Of a DNA stretch of 64,000 nt, positions 56,028 to 64,000 are shown piece by piece. Made by a program: the position numbers and the translations under genes. Under the pieces are notes generated by a model. That model was not told the origin of the DNA, ran no database searches, and saw only the letters and a program-made list of their open reading frames with translations. The first letter of the stretch is position 1. The number at the start of each line of letters is the position of its first letter. Source of the stretch: Trichocoleus sp. (GTDB lineage: Bacteria; Cyanobacteriota; Cyanobacteriia; Elainellales; Elainellaceae); contig DATNQD010000059.1 of assembly GCA_036702865.1 (NCBI GenBank), positions 62,001 to 126,000 of the forward strand. The letters run 5' to 3'.

Positions 56028-56894
56028 CTACTTCCGACTCCCGTAAAACAACCTTCCCCAACCTGACTTGTCACCCTCAGGGAGCCAACGGCGGTTGAGG
56101 ACAAAGCGAGGGTAGACGACTGCTTTACCGTTCTCGACTGAACCCGTGTAGCCACCGTCTGCATCCAAAACACTGCCGAAGGGGTCGTGACAAATGTAAT
56201 CGCAGTTGGCAGTTTTGCCGATGATGACGATCATGTGTCCTCCCGTCGGGCTTTGGAGGGTTCCCCGGTGCAGGATACCAATGACGATCGGCAGACCTGC
56301 CCCAAGGGATTGATCCAGATCCTCGTAGCCCAAATTTGTATTCCAGGTCGATTGAATGCCTAAAGCTGCCAATGCTTTTGTTTGGGCAGTGTGATCTGTC
56401 GTGTCACCATACTTGCGGACAAACTGATAGTAGACATCGTCGCTTGCAATCTTTGCCCCCAAGAATTTTGCAACCATGGCACAGCTTGAGGTGTTGCAGG
56501 TTCGCATGGGTTCAAATTGATTGTCTGTCTGCTCGTAATAGGGGACATTCAAGCGAATTTCTTTGCTGGCACTTGCTGGAAGCTGAAACCACATTCGCAC
56601 TAACCCTTCTAGCGTTTTGGGTTGGCTCGACTGCTGCAACCATTTCAGGGCTGCATTTTGATGGGGAATGCCTTGATAAAACCGGAACGCCTGCACAAAA
56701 TCGATCGTGCCCTGCTCCTTGCCATCGCGCCACATTAACGCAAACTGTGCTTGCTTTTCTTGCCCTGTGGATGACTGAAACCACTTAATCAACTTAATTT
56801 GCTGGGGTTCATTTCGAAACCCTTTAGCAAGTGCAATCAGGTCGATCGTGGGTGATTTTTGAGCAGAGCTAGGCGAATTGATGGTAGCAACCAT
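56028..56894 (-). CDS. C39-like papain-fold peptidase domain protein
   Basis: About 288 residues from the ATG at 56894, which has AAGGA 11 nt upstream; the earlier start at 56972 adds a segment unlike the family. N-terminal helical part (LIALAKGFRNEPQQIKLIKW) then a papain-like domain: NVPYYEQTDN, CNTSSCAMVAKFLG (nucleophile Cys), GGHMIVIIG (His) and CHDPFG (Asp). It resembles C39-like proteins that cleave or bind peptides. No signal peptide is visible with this start. Its stop lies 55 bp from that of the TamB-like gene (convergent). Confidence 0.78.
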   Translation of the reverse strand: MVATINSPSSAQKSPTIDLIALAKGFRNEPQQIKLIKWFQSSTGQEKQAQFALMWRDGKEQGTIDFVQAFRFYQGIPHQNAALKWLQQSSQPKTLEGLVRMWFQLPASASKEIRLNVPYYEQTDNQFEPMRTCNTSSCAMVAKFLGAKIASDDVYYQFVRKYGDTTDHTAQTKALAALGIQSTWNTNLGYEDLDQSLGAGLPIVIGILHRGTLQSPTGGHMIVIIGKTANCDYICHDPFGSVLDADGGYTGSVENGKAVVYPRFVLNRRWLPEGDKSGWGRLFYGSRK

Positions 56895-56972
56895 AGTAGA
56901 GTGCATCCTTGAGTATGATGGGAATTCCAAATGTTGGACGGTGCTGAGACACAAGCGAGAATTGAGCCTCAA

Positions 56973-57451
56973 ACAATCGATGGTAGTCTCAAGATAAATG
57001 TGAGTTTCTTCTCAGCCCAACGGTACTTTTGCGGAGACAAAATCAGATTTACTCAATCAATACAATTGCTGCTTTTATTTGTGGGATTTCTCTTTTGTAA
57101 TTGACAAATTTGTAGTTGGCAAACGATAAATTTCTAATAAAGAACCTTCAAACGAGCCTGTTATGAGTGCGGGAAACTCCGGTGCACCAACTCGAACGAA
57201 TGCACCCAATTGATAAACAATAGTGGATAAGAGACCGAGCCAACTGGATTGAGAGCCATCGCAATTCTTCTTTCCCTAGCTCTAACATAGGGGACTCAAG
57301 CATCAGTTGAAATGCCCCCTGTGGGTAACATGAGAACGAAGCGCAACGGAGCAGTTGTTCGATAGTATCAGGAGGTTTTCAGCCGTGCTTTTGTTGCCTC
57401 AGACGCTCATCCAGATTCAGCATACAATTAGCATTGAATTGAAGATTTTTT
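56973..57451. other. Intergenic region, no gene recognised
   Basis: About 480 bp. I inspected it for tRNA, 6S and RNase P-like sequence and saw none; a GGGAAACTCCGG stretch near 57173 and a CCCCCTGTGGG near 57315 could form small hairpins. No convincing reading frame. Confidence 0.4.
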
Positions 57452-57847
57452 ATGCAAACTCAAGGCTTCCATCACGTTGCGATTATCTGCTCAAATTACG
57501 ATCGCTCCAAGCATTTCTACACCAACATCCTCGGCTTTCCCATCATTCAAGAAACGTTTCGGGCTGAACGCAACTCTTACAAATTAGATTTACAAGTTGG
57601 GCAGGATGCGATCGAACTCTTCTCGTTTCCCAACCCACCAGACCGCCCTAGTCGTCCTGAAGCCTGTGGTTTAAGACATCTTGCCTTTGCAGTTGCAGAC
57701 CTGGATCAAGCCGTTGAAAACTTGCGATCAAAAGGCATTGAGCTTGAACCAATCCGACTCGACGAACTGACCGGAAAACGCTTTACCTTCTTCAAAGATC
57801 CTGATGATTTACCCCTCGAACTTTACGAGTCTTCTTCATTGTCCTAA
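57452..57847 (+). CDS. VOC-family protein (YaeR/glyoxalase-like)
   Basis: A 131-residue single VOC unit: FHHVAIICSNYDRSKHFYTNI at the start (His ligand), ELFSFPNPP near 55-63, LRHLAFAVADLDQAVENL near 72-89 (second His) and a terminal PLELYE (Glu). Resembles YaeR-type dioxygenase/lyase proteins of unknown substrate. It overlaps the mobA stop by 4 bp at its end (57844-57847), tail to tail. Confidence 0.85.
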   Translation: MQTQGFHHVAIICSNYDRSKHFYTNILGFPIIQETFRAERNSYKLDLQVGQDAIELFSFPNPPDRPSRPEACGLRHLAFAVADLDQAVENLRSKGIELEPIRLDELTGKRFTFFKDPDDLPLELYESSSLS

Positions 57848-58476
57848 CCTCTGATTTCTCCACCTGCTTGTTCCAGATCAGCGGGTGTGTTGCAGTTAAA
57901 CAATATCTCTGGGTTGGGTAGGGAAAGTTCTTGCACCGTCTGCCGGGACAACCACCGTTGAAACGATCGTCCTCCTACCTGCATAAATGCTTCTAAGTTT
58001 GGCAGACAGCGACGATGATAAAAGCCACAGAGCGGTTCCCACCAGCCTTGAGGGTTTTTGGGTAATGCGGCGATGATTTCAGATGGCATGTCTGGTAGTT
58101 CTTTGATCCAGCCTTGCAAAACTTCCACTTGTAGGTTGGGCAGGTCACAAGCCAGCAGCAAGACCCAATCTGTTGTCACAATTGACAATCCTTGAGCAAA
58201 TCCGACGAGCGGTCCATGCGGCATGATGTCGATCGGCAACGGCATCTCCTGAATGAATGCTACCCGATCGATCGAGAGTGCTTGATATCGCTCATTGTGT
58301 GGCGAAACCACATAAACTGAGTCTGCACAGGCTTGAGCAATTTCACAGATCCGCTGCAACAAAGGTTTGCCCTCAATTTCAATCAGGGCTTTATCCTGTC
58401 CCATCCGTAAACTTTGCCCTCCAGCTAACACGATCGCGCTCAAGGAAATTGTGGAGGAGGTTTTGGACTGAGGCAT
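57844..58476 (-). CDS. mobA: Molybdenum cofactor guanylyltransferase
   Basis: About 210 residues from ATG 58476; the frame extends to 58530 but the added residues look unrelated. Nucleotidyltransferase signature LAGGQSLRMGQDKAL near 17, DIMPHGPLVGFAQGL near 80 and LLACDLPNLQ near 107 fit MobA, which attaches GMP to molybdopterin for bis-MGD enzymes such as nitrate reductase or formate dehydrogenase. No other mo-cofactor gene is in the window. Confidence 0.88.
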   Translation of the reverse strand: MPQSKTSSTISLSAIVLAGGQSLRMGQDKALIEIEGKPLLQRICEIAQACADSVYVVSPHNERYQALSIDRVAFIQEMPLPIDIMPHGPLVGFAQGLSIVTTDWVLLLACDLPNLQVEVLQGWIKELPDMPSEIIAALPKNPQGWWEPLCGFYHRRCLPNLEAFMQVGGRSFQRWLSRQTVQELSLPNPEILFNCNTPADLEQAGGEIRG

Positions 58477-58611
58477 AGTGGAAAAGGAATGAAGAGTAGG
58501 GAAGGGGGAATTAATGCTGGTATGGAGCACGCCAATCGTTCATAACCAGTGACTAACGACCCACTACAGATTGAAGCCTACGGTAAACTGTGAAGGTAAT
58601 CATCTAGCGCG

Positions 58612-59157
58612 ATGAAGATGTCTGAAGTCTTGCAGATTGCTCAGTTAGGAAATCCGGTGTTGCGTCAGGTGGCGGAAGCGATCGACTCAATTGATGCGGC
58701 TGAAGTGCAGACGTTGATCGATCGACTGATGACAACTTTGGTGCAGTCAAATGGGGTGGGAATTGCTGCGCCACAGGTAGGAGAATCTTATCAATTGTTG
58801 ATTGTGGCATCTCGCCCGAATCCGCGTTATCCCAATGCGCCGTTGATGGAACCCACTGTCATGCTCAATCCACGCTTGGTGAGCCACTCTGAGGAGCAGG
58901 TGAAAGATTGGGAAGGCTGTTTGAGTGTGCCGGGAATTCGAGGATTTGTGCCCCGGTATCGAGAAATTGAAATCGAATATTTCGATCGTCAGGGTGCCCT
59001 GCAACGTCAGGTATTCAGTGATTTTGTTGCCCGCATTTTTCAGCATGAGTTTGATCATCTGGAGGGCAAAGTATTTCTCGATCGGCTGGAATCGGCTCAG
59101 GATATCATCACCGATCAAGAATATCTGACGCGCATTGTGAATTCACCCAACCAATAA
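58612..59157 (+). CDS. def: Peptide deformylase
   Basis: A 181-residue metalloenzyme removing the N-formyl group from nascent proteins. All three motifs are present: GVGIAAPQVGE near 46, EGCLSVPGI near 103 and HEFDHLEG near 146. Length is normal. Divergent from mobA with 135 bp between starts. A second ATG two codons in is also usable. Confidence 0.95.
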   Translation: MKMSEVLQIAQLGNPVLRQVAEAIDSIDAAEVQTLIDRLMTTLVQSNGVGIAAPQVGESYQLLIVASRPNPRYPNAPLMEPTVMLNPRLVSHSEEQVKDWEGCLSVPGIRGFVPRYREIEIEYFDRQGALQRQVFSDFVARIFQHEFDHLEGKVFLDRLESAQDIITDQEYLTRIVNSPNQ

Positions 59158-59334
59158 ATGAAATCGATTCATTCTTGTGGGGTAGCATCTTGTTTACTCT
59201 GATTTGGATGGGCGAGACATCCAATCTAGCCTACAAACTTCCGTACAAAAGATTGCGGGGTTGAAGATTTTTTGTATGTCGTATTGGGCACCAATGAATC
59301 AATTCAACATTCACAATCAACATTCACAAAAGCA

Positions 59335-59706
59335 TCAGCGAATGGTGATATAGCGCAGCCCAATCACCAGCAAGAAAATACCATAGAGTTTCTTCATTAA
59401 AGCACTGCTGATGAAGGGTTGATTGACGAACAATGCGCCGATCAAATTACCAAAGAGCAACCCAACTGCGATCAATAACGCGTCTCGAATATTGAGATTA
59501 CCATTGCGATAATAAACGGTTGCGCCTAACAGTCCGATCGGTAAAACTTGAGCGGCAAGTGACGTCCCAGTGGCAAATTTTTGATCCATGCCCATGAGCA
59601 GTACCATTGCCGGAACCATAATTGCGCCGCCACCAATGCCAAACATCCCACCTGCAATTCCCGCCACTAGACCAACAATTAGTAACTGAACAACGATATT
59701 TGACAT
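59335..59706 (-). CDS. Half-size TauE/SafE (TSUP) membrane protein
   Basis: A 123-residue protein with four hydrophobic helices. It has the TSUP signature GLVAGIAGGMFGIGGGAIMVP and the second-half segment SSALMKKLYGIFLLVIGLRY. Most TauE/SafE proteins are about 240-270 residues with two such halves, so this half-unit would need to work as a dimer. The family carries sulfite, sulfonate or other organic anions; substrate not known. It lies 75 bp downstream of argS on the same strand. Confidence 0.8.
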   Translation of the reverse strand: MSNIVVQLLIVGLVAGIAGGMFGIGGGAIMVPAMVLLMGMDQKFATGTSLAAQVLPIGLLGATVYYRNGNLNIRDALLIAVGLLFGNLIGALFVNQPFISSALMKKLYGIFLLVIGLRYITIR

Positions 59707-59781
59707 AGCAATTCCACTTCCAAAGGTGGGTCAATCAAAAAACAATCCATTTAGATTACACCGAAATCTAAAGCAGGAAAG

Positions 59782-61539
59782 TTACATCCGCTCTAAAACA
59801 GGAATTCCCAGCAGCGATAGCCCTAATTGAATTGCGCGAGCCGTCAGATCAGAAAGGATTAAACGCGAGGTGCGAAGCGGTTCTTCGGCTTGTAAAACTG
59901 GACAGCGATCGTAGAACTGGTTATATTTCTGGCTCAATTCAAACAAATATTGGCAGAGACGATTGGGGAACAAGTCAGCTTCCACTTCCGCTAACACCTG
60001 CTCGAATTGCAATAGATGTTTGGCAAGCGCCAGTTCCGTTTCTTCTTGCAGCACGATCGGCGCATCTAAACCCAACTGCGAGAGATCGATCCCTCCTTTA
60101 CGGCTGATACCCTGGACTCGCACATAGGCATAAAGCATATAGGGAGCTGTGTTGCCCTGGAGCGCCAGCATTTTGTCGTAGCTGAAGATATAGTTGCTGG
60201 TGCGGTTTTGGCTCAGGTCAGCGTATTTGACCGCACTAATGCCGACAACCGTTGCAACATGATCGATGAATTCCTCTGTTTCCTGCCGCTCCTCTGTCTT
60301 TAAGCGAGTTTCCAGATCGGTACGTGCCCGCTCGATCGCTTCATCTAGCAAATCTCTGAGTCGGATGGTGTCGCCCGATCGCGTCTTGAATTTTTTGCCG
60401 TCCTCGCCTTGAACCACACCAAACGGAACGTGAATAATCTCTACTGAATCAGGAATCCAGCCTGCTCGTCTTGCCACCTGGAAGAACTGAGCGAAGTGGT
60501 TTGCTTGCCCGGCATCAGTGACATAGATAATGCGATCGGCGTGATCTTGCTGAATTCGGTAGCATAAGGCGGCGAGGTCGGTGGTGGCATAGTTATAGCC
60601 TCCGTCAGTTTTTTGCACAATCAGCGGCAGTGGGTCGCCTTCCTTGTTGGTAAATCCTTCCAGAAAGACGCATTTCGCGCCCTGATCTTCAACCAGCAAT
60701 CCTGCTTTGTCCAGATCCTCTACCACTTTGGGCAGGAAGGAATTGTAGAAGGACTCGCCTCGCTCGGTGACTTTGATATCCAACAAGTCATAAATCACCT
60801 GAAATTCTTGGCGCGACTGCTCACAGAGCAACTTCCAGGCTTTCAACGTCTCCGGATCACCAGATTGCAGCTTCACAACTTCCTGCCGCGAGGTTTCCCG
60901 AAACGCTTCATCTTCGTCAAACCGCTGTTTTGCCCGTTTATAAAAGGCAGTCAAATCGCCCAAGTCCAGTGCATCTGCTTGAGTCAAGGCATTGGGATAG
61001 GATTCGCGCAAATAGGTAATCAACATGCCAAACTGGGTGCCCCAGTCGCCCACATGGTTTAGCCGCAGCACATCATGCCCCTGAAACTCCAGCACCCGCG
61101 CGATCGAGTCGCCAATAATGGTCGATCGCAAATGTCCGACGTGCATTTCTTTGGCAATATTGGGGCTGGAAAAATCAACGATCGCTCGCTTGGGCTGTTT
61201 GGTCAGCGGCATTCCGAGGCGCTCATCTGTTTGCATCTGCCGCAGTTGGGCTTCCAGATAGGCAGGCTTGAGCGTCAGGTTAATAAATCCGGGCCCGGCG
61301 ATCGAAGGAGCTTCGCACAGATCCGCCACATCCAGGTTTTGCACAATCTGTTCTGCGATCGCTCGAGGCGGCTGTCCCAGTTTTTTGGAGAGCGACAGGG
61401 AAACGTTCGATTGATAATCCCCAAACTTTGGATTGCTTGCCGGAACCAAAATCGGGTCAGTTCCCGCTAACTCCGCCCCAAATGCAGCAACCAGGGCTTG
61501 CTCAAATTTTTCTTTCAATTGGGCGATCGTTGCATTCAT
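59782..61539 (-). CDS. argS: Arginyl-tRNA synthetase
   Basis: A 585-residue class Ia synthetase charging tRNA-Arg. Key parts: [20 protein letters not shown] near 125 (HIGH motif as HVGH), the tRNA-binding N-terminal domain, [15 protein letters not shown] near 292 and a C-terminal anticodon-binding helix bundle ([19 protein letters not shown]). Length is normal. The KMSK motif is not canonical, as usual for ArgRS. Confidence 0.95.
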   Translation of the reverse strand: MNATIAQLKEKFEQALVAAFGAELAGTDPILVPASNPKFGDYQSNVSLSLSKKLGQPPRAIAEQIVQNLDVADLCEAPSIAGPGFINLTLKPAYLEAQLRQMQTDERLGMPLTKQPKRAIVDFSSPNIAKEMHVGHLRSTIIGDSIARVLEFQGHDVLRLNHVGDWGTQFGMLITYLRESYPNALTQADALDLGDLTAFYKRAKQRFDEDEAFRETSRQEVVKLQSGDPETLKAWKLLCEQSRQEFQVIYDLLDIKVTERGESFYNSFLPKVVEDLDKAGLLVEDQGAKCVFLEGFTNKEGDPLPLIVQKTDGGYNYATTDLAALCYRIQQDHADRIIYVTDAGQANHFAQFFQVARRAGWIPDSVEIIHVPFGVVQGEDGKKFKTRSGDTIRLRDLLDEAIERARTDLETRLKTEERQETEEFIDHVATVVGISAVKYADLSQNRTSNYIFSYDKMLALQGNTAPYMLYAYVRVQGISRKGGIDLSQLGLDAPIVLQEETELALAKHLLQFEQVLAEVEADLFPNRLCQYLFELSQKYNQFYDRCPVLQAEEPLRTSRLILSDLTARAIQLGLSLLGIPVLERM

Positions 61540-61653
61540 AGTGCCATACCTACCAGGGAAATATCCGCCGCTTCCAGTTCTCTTACTAGGATAACGACCG
61601 ACTCTCTATGATTCAGCAGAACCGACCTTTGAGCAAGAAATTTGAGTCAGGCG

Positions 61654-62493
61654 CTAGCGCAGGATCGATCGCGGTAAACCAATTCCGGCAGGCGTGGCTG
61701 GAATATTAATCTGAGGCGGAGGCGTTTGCTCGATCGTCGTTGGCTCACTTTCTCCAGATGAGTTGTCGGGGGATGTTGCTCCTGGTTGGGCAGGCGTTTC
61801 CGGTTGGGCAGAACGGGCTGGATTTTGGGGTGGTGTACCCAAAGCGGGCTGATTGATACCAGGCAGAGTGAGCGTTGGTTGGGCAGGGGCGAGCGTACCG
61901 GGTGGTCTTTGGACGGGAGGCGAGGGAGGAGTCGGACTGGTTGGTGTTGGATTGGCTGGAACATTCGTTGGCGTACTTGCAGGCGTATTGGCGGGAGTTG
62001 GACTGGTTCCTGTTGCCGGACTTCCAGCAGTTTCAGGATTGCCCAACTCTAAAAGTGCTCTGGCACTCCGAAAATAGGTTGACCACTGCTGCGGATCAGG
62101 ACGGTTCCGCCAATTTTCGCGGCTGACGCGCATCACTAGCATCGGCACGATCGAACTGCCATCCTGTCCCATCACGGTTACTGCCACTTCACTCACCAGG
62201 ACATCTCCATCAAAGAGACGTTGAGCTGTTGCTCTAGCAGCCATTTCCGCCCGACGGGTGAGCGCTTCGTAGCTTTCGTTGTCTTGCCGCTGCACTGCAA
62301 CAGAAGTTTCGCCTGTGTATGCCTGAGCCGATTGCGATAAGAAAGCCATATCAGAGACGATCGCGCCTGCTGCCAGACCCAGAATGAGCGGATGCAAACC
62401 GATCGCAGCAAAGAAAGAGCAAACCCGCCGAGTGGGACTGGATGAGCGCCTGTCCAATTGCCGACTTGTTGACCCCTTAATCTGTTCACTCAT
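61654..62493 (-). CDS. Proline-rich envelope-associated protein, unknown function
   Basis: About 279 residues from the ATG at 62493, which has AAGGAG 7 nt upstream; the frame's first ATG at 62511 lies 18 nt earlier. A basic N-terminus precedes one hydrophobic helix (IGLHPLILGLAAGAIV), then a domain around residues 55-140 (YEALTRRAEMAARATAQRLFD, VAVTVMGQDGSSIVPMLVM) and a 140-residue tail of Pro, Thr, Ser and Ala. Likely a membrane-anchored periplasmic protein. I know similar cyanobacterial proteins but no function. Confidence 0.68.
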   Translation of the reverse strand: MSEQIKGSTSRQLDRRSSSPTRRVCSFFAAIGLHPLILGLAAGAIVSDMAFLSQSAQAYTGETSVAVQRQDNESYEALTRRAEMAARATAQRLFDGDVLVSEVAVTVMGQDGSSIVPMLVMRVSRENWRNRPDPQQWSTYFRSARALLELGNPETAGSPATGTSPTPANTPASTPTNVPANPTPTSPTPPSPPVQRPPGTLAPAQPTLTLPGINQPALGTPPQNPARSAQPETPAQPGATSPDNSSGESEPTTIEQTPPPQINIPATPAGIGLPRSILR

Positions 62494-62511
62494 CACTTGC
62501 TCCTTTGCCAA

Positions 62512-62857
62512 TCACTATCTCTTGTTCTTCTAAAGCATGATCAATCAAAATTCAACTCAGCATTTAAACCTGTCAAATTTAGCTCGATCGCTTTCACCAA
62601 AGCGGCAACCTCGCCGCGATTTCTGCCTTTATTTTTATCAAATGCGATCGGCAACATCCCGCTTTGAAACAAATAGATAATCTGCCCGGGAGAGCGCCGC
62701 AAATCTGCCAGGGCTAAGCTCAGTTATCCTCATAATTTATGTGTCGTATCGCTCAGTTTATGTTATCTTCTGGGCATTCTTAGCTCATCCTTGATCAGGG
62801 ACAGCTCTCACTTCAATAGTGATAACTCAGCAACAACGGTTGACTCGGTGAACGGTA
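62512..62857. other. Gap with a small unannotated minus-strand frame and a promoter region
   Basis: About 346 bp. The lower part holds the small frame listed at 62541-62702. The upper part (62740-62850) should contain the promoter of the caspase-fold gene at 62858. No repeat or RNA gene was recognised. Confidence 0.45.
62541..62702 (-). CDS. Small conserved-looking protein, start uncertain or frame broken
   Basis: From TTG 62702 the frame gives 53 residues (RRSPGQIIYLFQSGMLP, then IAFDKNKGRNRGEVAALV and KAIELNLTGLNAEL) with clean codon use and a compact folded look. The frame stays open to 62723 but has no ATG. An ATG at 62734-62736 with MRITEL lies in another frame, so a one-base shift would give a normal start. 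It may be a small gene with a weak start, or a recent frameshift. It overlaps no other gene. Confidence 0.45.
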   Translation of the reverse strand: MRRSPGQIIYLFQSGMLPIAFDKNKGRNRGEVAALVKAIELNLTGLNAELNFD

Positions 62858-64000
62858 ATGGCATATTGGGCAATTTCGATCGGCATTAATCAATATCAGC
62901 ATCTCCAACCGCTCATGTACGCCCAACGGGATGCACAGGTCTGGCGCGATTTTTTAGTCAAAGAAGCCGAGTTTTCGGCAGATCGTTGTCTGGTGCTCAC
63001 AGATTTAGCTGCAGCAACAAGCCCGCTCTATCCGACTCAGAAGAATATTCGCAGCGTGATTACTGATCTCTGCCAGCAGCAGTTGGAAGCAGATGATCTG
63101 CTCTGGTGTTTCTTTAGCGGCTATGGCTTGCAAGTTGACGGCAAAGATTATCTCATGCCGATCGAGGCTGACCCAAACGACGTTGCCAATACTGGAATTG
63201 CGATCGAGAGCTTGTTTGATCTGCTGGAAATCGCGCCGACGCACAAAATTATTCTCGTCTTAGATGTCAATCGCAGCCAGAGTATTTTGACCGGGGAAGG
63301 TGTTGGTGATCAAACGGCTTTACTGGCACAAGGACACCACATTGCCACAATTTTATCCAGCTTACCCGACCAGTTTGCCCACGAAACGCTGGCTCTACGC
63401 CAGGGGCTTTTTACCACAGCATTGATTGAAGCCATCCGCTACCGAGGCTGCATCACGCTCGACCAACTGGTGCAATATTTGCACGATCGCCTTCCTGCAC
63501 TGAGCGAACAGCACTGGCGACCCAGACAAGATTCGCTTGCGGTCATTCCCGCTGAACAAAAATATCAGCTCATTGTGCCAGAACAGGCAGCAATTCATTT
63601 AGGTGCTGGGGTGGGTGCAGCGATAGGTGCAGCAGAAATTGAGGGGGGCTATGGAGCTTCGCCGCAGGTTGTCTCGCTGCTAGAGCGGTCTTATGCTACG
63701 CCGTATGAGGAGTCGCTGGGTTCTCCAGAAGGGTTGAACCAAACAATTTCAGCCAATGCTTCGATCGAGCCAAGCCCTTCTCAGCCGAATGATGCTCAGC
63801 TAAGTGATGCTGCTTGGAAGACTGATCCGTTCTGGCGACGCTTACTCACCTGGGGTGGCGCTCTGGCAGGTGTACTGCTTGTGGGGGTGATCTTGCGAAA
63901 TGCGGCTGTAGTGATGGGAGGAAAACCGCTGCCTGCCACTCAGACCCCGTCTGTTTCCACTGCCCCTGCTCCTTCTACACCCCTTGCTGCTGCAACGCCG
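62858..64000 (+). CDS. Caspase-fold (orthocaspase) protein, catalytic dyad lost; 3' partial
   Basis: The frame runs from ATG 62858 to the right edge without a stop: at least 381 residues. Residues 1-240 match the C14 p20 fold: YWAISIGINQYQHLQPL, CFFSGYGLQVDGKDYL and IILVLDVNRSQ. In active caspases and metacaspases these read FSGHG and D-x-C-x-S; here His is Tyr89 and Cys is Asn138, so it cannot be a cysteine protease. A transmembrane helix (about 330-350, LLTWGGALAGVLLVGVIL) follows, then a Pro/Thr-rich stretch. This YN-type substitution is known among cyanobacterial orthocaspases; role unknown. Confidence 0.85.
   Translation, partial: MAYWAISIGINQYQHLQPLMYAQRDAQVWRDFLVKEAEFSADRCLVLTDLAAATSPLYPTQKNIRSVITDLCQQQLEADDLLWCFFSGYGLQVDGKDYLMPIEADPNDVANTGIAIESLFDLLEIAPTHKIILVLDVNRSQSILTGEGVGDQTALLAQGHHIATILSSLPDQFAHETLALRQGLFTTALIEAIRYRGCITLDQLVQYLHDRLPALSEQHWRPRQDSLAVIPAEQKYQLIVPEQAAIHLGAGVGAAIGAAEIEGGYGASPQVVSLLERSYATPYEESLGSPEGLNQTISANASIEPSPSQPNDAQLSDAAWKTDPFWRRLLTWGGALAGVLLVGVILRNAAVVMGGKPLPATQTPSVSTAPAPSTPLAAATP

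Noticed and set aside
56973-57451. Considered as an sRNA, 6S RNA or RNase P RNA gene
   Set aside because: None of the conserved cores could be recognised.

Overview
The window is chromosomal DNA from a cyanobacterium, probably a filamentous Leptolyngbya/Oscillatoriales-type lineage. HIP1 octamers (GCGATCGC) and CGATCG cores occur throughout. Several genes are cyanobacterial markers: a high-light-inducible protein, a CurT/CAAD thylakoid protein, the circadian kinase SasA, the sulfolipid genes sqdB and sqdX, an Rre1/Ycf29-type regulator, a UPF0016 Mn exporter and a DUF3177 protein. I found no transposase, CRISPR array, rRNA or clear prophage.

Layout. 1-2.1 kb: the 3' part of a DUF6519 protein with a tail-fibre-like C-terminus, plus a small coiled-coil protein. 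2.1-5 kb: a Mn exporter under a yybP-ykoY Mn riboswitch, a DNA-binding-like protein and an M28 peptidase. 5.1-7.1 kb: a tight four-gene minus-strand cluster (degenerate RNase III fold, unknown, GNAT, unknown), followed by an ABC exporter. 9.2-22.8 kb: four large multidomain histidine kinases, forming two paralogous pairs with exchanged sensory N-termini, interleaved with two hydrolase/nuclease genes. 23-31 kb: DUF4383 and HLIP stress proteins, tRNA-Ala(CGC), a hydrolase, a zinc-ribbon/Ser-Thr kinase/WD40 protein, the Rre1-like regulator, a VOC protein, a CurT-like protein and a 2Fe-2S protein pair.

31-41 kb: a possible carrier-like protein, aroA, sasA, a GT4 glycosyltransferase with a Bax1-like DUF790 nuclease, and sqdX/sqdB. 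41-50.9 kb: a MASE1-GAF kinase, YvcK, an MlaF/MlaD (TGD3/TGD2-like) lipid-transport pair without its permease, DUF3177, mutL and purQ. 51-64 kb: a 1629-residue TamB-like protein, a C39-like peptidase, a VOC protein, mobA, def, a half-size TauE/SafE protein, argS, a proline-rich envelope protein and, running off the right edge, a caspase-fold protein whose catalytic His and Cys are replaced by Tyr and Asn.

The window is mainly housekeeping plus heavy sensory signalling. The observations most worth following up are the pseudo-orthocaspase, the RNase III-fold pseudoenzyme in its unknown operon, the Mn riboswitch with a plausible translational switch, and three small reading frames without annotated status. 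Products are assigned from motifs read by eye; no database search was run.
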